NCBI GenBank assembly: GCA_902491895.1
Contig: CABUJH010000056.1
Location: 1 to 11,681, forward strand
From: an uncultured Collinsella sp.
GTDB lineage: Bacteria > Actinomycetota > Coriobacteriia > Coriobacteriales > Coriobacteriaceae
Direction of reading: 5' to 3'
DNA: 11,681 nucleotides
In this document: positions 6,538-11,681 of the stretch, piece by piece
Layout: the number at the start of each line of letters is the position of its first letter
How positions within the stretch are numbered: position 1 is the stretch's first letter
Made by a program: the position numbers and the translations under genes
The notes under the pieces: generated by a model
The model's input: the letters and a program-made list of their open reading frames with translations, nothing else
The model's database searches: none
What the model was told of the DNA's origin: nothing

Positions 6538-7830
6538 ATGACGGAGTCCTCTCAGCATAGCCCAAAGCCCCAGGTCGAGGTTTCTGGCGGCGATGACAAC
6601 AAGAGCGCGCGTCGCGGCGCCATCTTCATCGGCGTTGTGCTGATCGGCTACATCGTCTATCTGGTCGTGACCGGGCAGATGGGGCAGTTTTGGGCCGCTA
6701 TGTCCAGCGTTCAGATGCCCTGGCTCTTTGCTGCATGCTTTTGCATGTTTTTGTATCTCGTTTTTGGCATCGTGGCGTACGCGATCGCCGTTTGGCTCGA
6801 CCCCGAATCGCCCGTCGGTATCCGCGACCTCATTTCGGTCGAGGCGAGCGGCATCTTCTTTGGCAACCTGACGCCCATGATGATGGGCTCTACGCCTGCC
6901 CAGATTTACCGTCTGACCAAAGCTGGCCAAAACGTGGGCGAAGCGGGTGCCACGCAGTTCACCCGCTTTATCGTGTACCAGTTTGGCCTGGTGGCATGGG
7001 GCGCCATTCTTCTGCTCGCCCGTATGCCGTTTTTCGCCGAGCGTTATGGCGACATGACACTGCTGTGCGTCTTTAGTTTTGGCGGCCACTGCTGCATCCT
7101 GCTCGGCATCTTTGCCGTGGCCTTAATGCCCAGGACCGTCACGCGCGTCGCTCATTGCATCATCAATTGGCTCGAGCGCGTGGGCGTCTCGGCCACAAAG
7201 ATCGAGGGCTGGCGCACCTTTGTCGATGGCGAGATCTACTCGTTCTCCGAGAAATTCAAACTCTCTGCCGGTCATTTTTCGTCCATGCTGCTCACGGTCG
7301 TCATCACTATGCTGCAACTGGCGTTTTTCTACCTGGTTCCGTACTTTTTGATGCTCTCCTTTGGCCACCACGAAGTCGACTTTTTCTCGGTCATGGCTGC
7401 GAGCGCCTTTGTCCAGCTGCTGAGCTCCGCCGTTCCGCTGCCCGGCGGCACTGGTGGCGCCGAGGGTGGCTTCGCATTGTTTTTGGGTCACTTTTTTGGC
7501 ACGGCATCGACTGCCGGCTATCTGCTGTGGCGTCTGATCACCTTTATCGCGCCGACCATTTTGGCCGCCCCGCTGCTGGGCCTTAAGAGCGCTCACAACG
7601 AGAGTATCCATGCACGCTGGGACCGTATGATGCGCAAGCTCGGGCGCACGCCTCAGACGCCCTCTACGCCCGTTAAGGCACATCCTGCGTGCCAGGTTAC
7701 CGTTGATCCCAATCAACGTGCTCAAAAGCCTGCTGTGGCCCCTAAGCCGGCACGCCAGACCTACGTTCGCCAGACTGGCGACGGCATTCGCGTTTCCCCG
7801 GCGGCGCTCAATAAAAAGAAGCGATCTTAG
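6538..7830 (+). CDS. Flippase-like integral membrane protein, LPG-synthase transmembrane family (UPF0104)
   Basis: This 430-residue polytopic membrane protein belongs to the family of the transmembrane part of lysylphosphatidylglycerol synthase (PF03706 type), whose members are thought to move lipids or lipid-linked molecules across the membrane. No C-terminal aminoacyl-transferase domain is present, so it is not a full MprF. Hydrophobic segments lie near residues 27-45, 61-83, 146-161, 173-197, 248-275, 284-300 and 329-348. NLTPMMMGSTPAQIYRL (100-116) and PLPGGTGGAEGG (300-311) match the family's conserved loops. The last ~80 residues are hydrophilic, Pro- and Lys-rich, ending KKKRS, and probably cytoplasmic. 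The ATG at 6538 follows AAGGAG by four bases; an upstream extension (from 6430) overlaps the promoter region and is rejected. The substrate is unknown. Confidence 0.85.
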   Translation: MTESSQHSPKPQVEVSGGDDNKSARRGAIFIGVVLIGYIVYLVVTGQMGQFWAAMSSVQMPWLFAACFCMFLYLVFGIVAYAIAVWLDPESPVGIRDLISVEASGIFFGNLTPMMMGSTPAQIYRLTKAGQNVGEAGATQFTRFIVYQFGLVAWGAILLLARMPFFAERYGDMTLLCVFSFGGHCCILLGIFAVALMPRTVTRVAHCIINWLERVGVSATKIEGWRTFVDGEIYSFSEKFKLSAGHFSSMLLTVVITMLQLAFFYLVPYFLMLSFGHHEVDFFSVMAASAFVQLLSSAVPLPGGTGGAEGGFALFLGHFFGTASTAGYLLWRLITFIAPTILAAPLLGLKSAHNESIHARWDRMMRKLGRTPQTPSTPVKAHPACQVTVDPNQRAQKPAVAPKPARQTYVRQTGDGIRVSPAALNKKKRS

Positions 7831-7858
7831 GGCCCGGTCGGCGAGTCGTGCGTTCTTG

Positions 7859-7872
7859 ATGACGCTCGTCAT
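7859..7872. promoter_or_regulatory. Palindrome upstream of tetR, possible operator
   Basis: ATGACG and CGTCAT flank a 2-base centre (CT). The spacing is too short for an RNA hairpin but suits a dimeric repressor. It lies about 95 bases before the TetR-family gene and soon after the flippase stop codon. Confidence 0.35.
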
Positions 7873-7889
7873 TGCGATGTGAGATGTAG

Positions 7890-7913
7890 GATAATCCTCT
7901 TACGTTGATTATC
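7890..7913. promoter_or_regulatory. Inverted repeat upstream of tetR, possible operator overlapping a -10
   Basis: GATAATC (7890-7896) and GATTATC (7907-7913) form a perfect 7-bp inverted repeat with a 10-base centre. Outer ATGTG (7877-7881) and CACAT (7917-7921) add weaker, uneven symmetry. The left arm contains GATAAT, five of six matches to a -10 box. This is the layout expected of an autoregulated TetR promoter, though no convincing -35 is seen. Confidence 0.45.
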
Positions 7914-7966
7914 TCCCACATGTAGAGGACTTACAGGTGGGCTGTTGACATGAAGGGGACACGTCT

Positions 7967-8578
7967 ATGGCTACCACCAAACCGCGCCTTGACCGTCGTA
8001 TCGTCCGCAGTCGCAAAGCGATTCTTTCGGCGTTTGAGCGACTGCTTATGGAAAAGCCCCTGGCCGATATTACGGTGAGCGCTATCGCGCGCGAGGCAAA
8101 TGTCGACCGTAAGACCTTCTACGTGCACTTTGGCACGGTCGACGGCTTGCTCGACGCCATTGCCGTCGATGTGGTCGAGATGATCGTCGATTCAGTCGAG
8201 AAGACGCTTTCCTCCATGGGCGGCGACACCAACGAGCGCGCACTTGGCGCTGCGGCGTCCTTTTTCAAGACCGTTAACGAGGCGCTGTGCAACAACCTGG
8301 TGCTTAATCGCCAGTTGATCGAAAACATTCCGCTCGACGACTTTATGGCTCGTCTGCGTTTGCCGCTCGAGCACGAGATCGCTGAGCGTGATCTGCTGCC
8401 CGAGGGTCTAAAGGACGAGATGTTCGATTACTACCTGGCGTTTTTGCTGTCCGGCATTATCGGCATCTATCGCACGTGGGCGTTGTCCGATGGCTCGGTT
8501 CCCATCGAGCGCGTCTCGGCGGTCGCCAACGACCTGACGTTGAATGGACTATCGAGTCTGGAATCTCGTTTCGAATAG
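7967..8578 (+). CDS. TetR-family transcriptional regulator
   Basis: This 203-residue protein is a dimeric DNA-binding regulator of the TetR family, normally a ligand-released repressor. The N-terminal helix-turn-helix is clear: residues 34-55 run from DITVSAIAREANV to DRKTFYVHF, the family hallmark. The C-terminal ligand/dimer domain includes YYLAFLLSGIIGIYRTW near residues 155-171, resembling the DhaS-like TetR_C subgroup. AAGGGG stands seven bases before the ATG; another ATG at 7950 is out of frame. Two inverted repeats upstream are candidate operators. The gene follows the flippase gene with no obvious terminator between, and it converges with the ABC exporter operon. Its target could be itself, the exporter or distant genes; nothing here decides this. 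Confidence 0.92.
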   Translation: MATTKPRLDRRIVRSRKAILSAFERLLMEKPLADITVSAIAREANVDRKTFYVHFGTVDGLLDAIAVDVVEMIVDSVEKTLSSMGGDTNERALGAAASFFKTVNEALCNNLVLNRQLIENIPLDDFMARLRLPLEHEIAERDLLPEGLKDEMFDYYLAFLLSGIIGIYRTWALSDGSVPIERVSAVANDLTLNGLSSLESRFE

Positions 8579-8595
8579 CACTAGCGCCTTATCCC

Positions 8596-8676
8596 CCCCC
8601 TGAGTTGCGGTGAAATAAGGACTGAATAGGCCTTTTAACAGCTTAAACACTCCCTATTTCACCGCAACTCAGGGGG
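8596..8676. repeat. 81-base palindrome with 22-bp perfect arms between convergent genes
   Basis: The left arm (8596-8617) and right arm (8655-8676) are perfect reverse complements over 22 bases, reading CCCCCTGAGTTGCGGTGAAA and onward from each outer end. Pairing continues inward with mismatches (8619-8621 with 8651-8653, 8623-8624 with 8648-8649, 8627-8631 with 8641-8645), leaving a loop of about nine bases. It begins 17 bases after the tetR stop and ends six bases from the permease stop, filling the gap. No T-run follows either arm. It may be a bidirectional terminator, a REP-like dispersed palindrome or a MITE-like remnant. The left side carries eight Cs against five Gs on the right. Confidence 0.9.
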
Positions 8677-8682
8677 ATTGCA

Positions 8683-9897
8683 TTACTGATAGCGCAGGCA
8701 CTCGACTGGATCGAGCTTTGCGGCGCGGCGCGCGGGGTAGAAGCCAAAGATCACGCCGATGCCGACCGATACGGCAAACGCGAGCAGCACAGTTGTAATG
8801 GAGAAGCTCGGCGTAATCGTCCCGGTGGCTCCGAACTCGCTCATAATGCCCGAGTTGGCGGCAAAGAACGTGAGCCCCCAGGCCAGCAGATAGCCAATCA
8901 CGACACCTAAAATGCCGCCGGTGATGCACAGCGCCGAGGATTCGGCCAAAAACTGGGCCGTGATATCGCGTCGGCTTGCGCCCAGAGCGCGGCGAATACC
9001 GATCTCGCGAATGCGCTCGGTCACGTTGGTGAGCATCATGTTCATAATGCCGATACCGCCGACTAAAAGTGAGATGCCAGCAACAGCGCCCATGATGAGC
9101 GAGAAGGCGCCCATAAAGGAGTTGAGGGCATCGATAGCGCTCTTCATGGAGCTTGCCGACACGCTGTCGTACTCGTCGTCCTCCGAGATGCCCTTCATGC
9201 TGCGCACCTTGGACTCGATCGTCTTGCAGAGCTCGTCCATATCGGTGCCCTCGGCGGCGAGTGCCGTCACACTGGGAAACGATGGATTGTCTTCGCCGTA
9301 GAGCTCGGCGATCGTTGCTCGGGGCATGTACAGGCTCAGCGAGCCCATGGAGTCGTTGCCGCCGTCGATAACGCCAATGATCTGCACGTCTCCGCTCGAG
9401 ACCTTGATGGTCTTGCCAATCGCGTCCTGTTCGTTGTCGTACAGCTGCTCGGCGCCGCCGCGGCCGATGAGCGCCACGCGAGCGCCGGATTTGGACTCGA
9501 GGTCGTTATATGTGCGACCGGCAACGATCTTGCTGGCGCCCACGGCATCGAGCATGTCGCTATCGACGCCCTGTGCCATGACGGTATAGCTTTTATCCCC
9601 AACTATGTACTCGGAATAGGCGCTGTCGACGATGCCGATCTGCTCAATTTGCGGCACCATCTTGCGCAGCTTCTCGACGTCCGAATCGGTGAGCTCTTGG
9701 GACGAGTAGATCTGCACCATGCGGGCCGCGTTGAGGCCCAAGCTGTTGACCAGGCTGTTTTGGATGCCGCCGATGAGCGAGGTCATGGCTATGACCGAGG
9801 CGATGCCAATGACGATGCCCAAGATGGTGAGCAGACTGCGTCCCTTGTTGGCCTCGAGCGAGTGCAGGGCTTCTTGGACGAGATCTCGGGTGCTCAT
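8683..9897 (-). CDS. MacB/FtsX-type ABC transporter permease
   Basis: This is the membrane subunit of a MacAB/YknXYZ-type exporter, working with the adjacent ATPase and adaptor protein. The 404-residue protein has the family's layout: TM1 near residues 21-43 (LLTILGIVIGIASVIAMTSL), a long extracellular MacB_PCD domain (about 45-255), then an FtsX domain with TMs near 263-288, 318-345 and 367-387. The hallmark VGGIGIMNMML...REIGIRRALGA (279-307) is intact, and the end GFYPARRAAKLDPVECLRYQ is typical. The start ATG overlaps the ATPase stop by four bases (ATGA), implying translational coupling; AAAGGAG (9905-9911, minus strand) lies seven bases upstream. Its stop is next to the 81-base palindrome. 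The substrate is unknown; peptides, antibiotics or lipids are plausible for the family. Confidence 0.95.
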   Translation of the reverse strand: MSTRDLVQEALHSLEANKGRSLLTILGIVIGIASVIAMTSLIGGIQNSLVNSLGLNAARMVQIYSSQELTDSDVEKLRKMVPQIEQIGIVDSAYSEYIVGDKSYTVMAQGVDSDMLDAVGASKIVAGRTYNDLESKSGARVALIGRGGAEQLYDNEQDAIGKTIKVSSGDVQIIGVIDGGNDSMGSLSLYMPRATIAELYGEDNPSFPSVTALAAEGTDMDELCKTIESKVRSMKGISEDDEYDSVSASSMKSAIDALNSFMGAFSLIMGAVAGISLLVGGIGIMNMMLTNVTERIREIGIRRALGASRRDITAQFLAESSALCITGGILGVVIGYLLAWGLTFFAANSGIMSEFGATGTITPSFSITTVLLAFAVSVGIGVIFGFYPARRAAKLDPVECLRYQ

Positions 9898-10667
9898 GCC
9901 TTCGCTCCTTTCGGCGGTGTAGAAGGTGCATAAATCGCGGGTAGGTTGCTAACGGCTCCGCGTAGCGTATTCGGTGCATGTGCGATATATGCGCCGTCAT
10001 GGATTCGCCCGTCGCGGATGGTCACGGCACGGTCGGCCTCGGCGGCAATGCCCGGGTCATGCGTGATGAGCACGATGGTCTTTCCGCGCTCCTGGAGCTT
10101 GTGGAAGGTTTCCATGACGAGCGCCCCGGTTGCCGAGTCCAGGTTTCCCGTGGGCTCGTCGGCCAGGATGATCGGCGGATCGTTGACGAGGGCGCGCGCG
10201 ATGGCAACGCGCTGCATCTGTCCACCAGAGAGTTCTGATATGCGGTGGTCCCAATGGTCGACCGGAAGCGTGACAGCTTGCAGCGCGTGCACGGCGCGCA
10301 TCTCGCGCTGACTGCGCGGCACATTGGTGTAGGACAGCGGTAGCATGACGTTTTCGATAACCGACAGGCGCGGCAGCAGGTTAAAACTCTGAAAGACAAA
10401 GCCGATGCTCAGCGCACGCACCTCGGTGAGCTCATCATCGTCGAGTTCGGCCACGTTGAGCCCTTGCAGGTAATAGTCACCTGCCGTCGGTTTGTCCAAG
10501 CAACCCAGGATGTTCATGAGCGTCGACTTGCCTGAGCCCGAGGGGCCGGTGATGGCGACGAACTCACCGGGGTCTACCGCCAGGCTCACATTGTGCAGGA
10601 TGTGGGCGCAACCGGCTTCGCTCTCAAAGATGCGGTGCACGTTGCGGATGTCGATGACGGGACGCAT
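9894..10667 (-). CDS. ABC transporter ATP-binding protein, MacB/LolD type
   Basis: This is the cytoplasmic ATPase that drives the neighbouring permease. All nucleotide-binding motifs are present in the 257 residues: Walker A GPSGSGKST (41-49), Q-loop Gln93, signature LSGGQ (146-150), Walker B IILADEP (166-172) with Glu171, D-loop GNLDS, and switch His203. The FQSFNLLPRLSVIENVMLP stretch is typical of the LolD/MacB ATPase branch. The final ~30 residues after the ABC core are Ala/Pro-rich and unassigned. The start codon overlaps the stop of the upstream adaptor gene by one base (TAATG), and the gene's own stop overlaps the permease start by four, so the three are translated as a tight operon. 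Confidence 0.96.
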   Translation of the reverse strand: MRPVIDIRNVHRIFESEAGCAHILHNVSLAVDPGEFVAITGPSGSGKSTLMNILGCLDKPTAGDYYLQGLNVAELDDDELTEVRALSIGFVFQSFNLLPRLSVIENVMLPLSYTNVPRSQREMRAVHALQAVTLPVDHWDHRISELSGGQMQRVAIARALVNDPPIILADEPTGNLDSATGALVMETFHKLQERGKTIVLITHDPGIAAEADRAVTIRDGRIHDGAYIAHAPNTLRGAVSNLPAIYAPSTPPKGAKA

Positions 10668-11681
10668 TACATGCCCTCGTCGGCAGGCATGCCGTCGCCG
10701 CCGTCTGCCGTCATGCCCGCGTCAGTATCCATTACGATGGTGTCGCCATCGCGCAGCTTGGTAACCGGCACGTCGGGGTTGATTTCGTTGCCTTGCTCGT
10801 CGCGCTTGACCTGCGTCTTGCCGACCACAGCTTCGTTGTCGTTTTGCGTCACGACAGTTACCTTCACGCGGCGCGTTTCCTTGCCTTCGTCATCGGTGGC
10901 CAGATTGACGTAATAGTGCTCGCCATCCTCGGTCATGAGCGCCATGGTGGGCACCATGACTACGTCGTCAAGCTGCTCGGTCACCACCGAGACCTCGGCA
11001 GTCATACCGGGCTTAAGGCGGCTATCGGGTGCCTCGATGAGGATGTCGACGTTAAAGGTCACACTGCCGCCACCACCGTTGGCGGCGTCGGAGTTTGCCA
11101 CCGATGCGATAGCCGTGACGGTGCCCTGGCTCACGATATCGGGAAACGCGGGATAGGTAACGTTGGCGCTCTGGCCCACGGCGATCTTGGCGATGTCCTT
11201 TTCGCCCACCTGAACCGTCACCTTCATCTTAGAGAGGTCGGCGATTTGCATGCACTGCTTGCCGCCGCTCGTGTCGCCTTCGCCCATGACCATGCCTCCG
11301 GTCACCGTGGCGCCCACTTTGGCGTTGAGTTCGACGATGCTACCCGAGCTGGGGGCCTTTACGGTGCGTTCGGTCGCCTTGGCGTTTGCCTGGTCCAGGG
11401 TTGCCTGGGCCGAGGCGAGATTGCGCTGAGCGCTCGAGACGGCGCTGGCGTTGGCGGTTGCATCCGTCGGGGTGGTCGCTCCATCGGCATCCAGCGTCGG
11501 TGCTGCCTGTGCGGCAGCAAGTGTCGCCTGTGCGTTTTTCAGGTCTTCCTGGGCGGCCGCGACCGCGCGCTGCGCCTCGGCAACGGCATTATCGAGCTCA
11601 TCGTTTTTAATGGTCATGAGCACGTCGCCCTCGTTGACGGACTGGCCGGCTTGCACGTTGATCGATGCTACCGTGCCATCG
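10667..11681 (-). CDS. HlyD/MacA-family adaptor protein of ABC exporter (N-terminus outside window)
   Basis: This is the C-terminal 337 residues of a membrane-fusion/adaptor protein, the extracytoplasmic partner of the ABC exporter encoded downstream. The frame stays open to the window edge; the GTG at 11656 is an internal valine, since the codons before it complete a lipoyl-like half motif (DGTVASINVQAG...GDVL). Next comes an Ala/Gln-rich coiled-coil hairpin interrupted by a Thr/Asp-rich turn. The second lipoyl half follows (TVKAPSSGSI), then beta-barrel and membrane-proximal domains (LKPGMTAEVSVV, VPTMAL). The C-terminus ends in a Gly/Asp/Met-rich tail. Signal peptide or anchor must lie in the missing part. 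In a monoderm host it would act as in B. subtilis YknX, without an outer-membrane channel. The one-base overlap with the ATPase gene shows an operon. Confidence 0.92.
   Translation of the reverse strand, partial: DGTVASINVQAGQSVNEGDVLMTIKNDELDNAVAEAQRAVAAAQEDLKNAQATLAAAQAAPTLDADGATTPTDATANASAVSSAQRNLASAQATLDQANAKATERTVKAPSSGSIVELNAKVGATVTGGMVMGEGDTSGGKQCMQIADLSKMKVTVQVGEKDIAKIAVGQSANVTYPAFPDIVSQGTVTAIASVANSDAANGGGGSVTFNVDILIEAPDSRLKPGMTAEVSVVTEQLDDVVMVPTMALMTEDGEHYYVNLATDDEGKETRRVKVTVVTQNDNEAVVGKTQVKRDEQGNEINPDVPVTKLRDGDTIVMDTDAGMTADGGDGMPADEGM

Noticed and set aside
7945..7950. TTGACA, a perfect -35 box just before tetR
   Set aside because: It lies 17 bases before the tetR start, overlapping the ribosome-binding region, so a promoter from it would start inside the gene; no -10 is seen at proper spacing.
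11654..11656. GTG as start codon of the adaptor protein
   Set aside because: The frame continues upstream to the window edge and the preceding codons complete a lipoyl-like motif, so this is an internal valine.
1..11681. CRISPR array, insertion sequence, phage or attachment site flanking the tRNA genes
   Set aside because: No spaced repeats, transposase, integrase or partial tRNA copy was seen; the only duplication at the tRNAs is a complete second gene.

Overview
The window looks like chromosomal DNA from a high-GC, monoderm actinobacterium of class Coriobacteriia. Collinsella or a close relative is my best guess, but this is an inference from codon use (strong preference for GAG, AAG and CTC), the PTS gene arrangement and general protein style; I could not run a search. 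Nothing resembles an insertion sequence, phage, plasmid or CRISPR array. The region reads as ordinary core genome with several small structured intergenic elements.

Layout. Positions 1-4519 (+ strand) hold a sugar-phosphotransferase module: ptsH (HPr), ptsI (enzyme I), then two tandem PfkB-family sugar-phosphate kinases of the 1-phosphofructokinase type. Both kinases are 310 residues and about half identical. The genes are separated by structured DNA: a leader hairpin before ptsH, an intrinsic terminator between ptsH and ptsI, a U-less inverted repeat between ptsI and the first kinase, and a strong terminator after each kinase. HPr and enzyme I would move phosphate from PEP to sugar permeases encoded elsewhere, and the kinases would phosphorylate the imported sugar phosphate for glycolysis.

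Positions 4657-6428 (+) hold an HD-domain CCA-adding tRNA nucleotidyltransferase, followed by two identical tRNA-Glu(CUC) genes 22 bases apart that share one promoter candidate and one terminator. Positions 6538-7830 (+) encode a polytopic flippase-like protein of the LPG-synthase transmembrane family. A TetR-family regulator follows (7967-8578, +), preceded by two inverted repeats that may be operators.

Positions 8683-11681 (- strand) are the distal part of an operon for a MacAB/YknXYZ-type ABC exporter: periplasmic-adaptor-like protein (its N-terminus lies beyond the window), ATPase, and FtsX/MacB permease. The stop and start codons of these genes overlap. This operon converges on tetR. The gap between them is almost filled by an 81-base palindrome with 22-bp perfect arms, which is the most unusual element in the window and a candidate dispersed repeat or bidirectional terminator.
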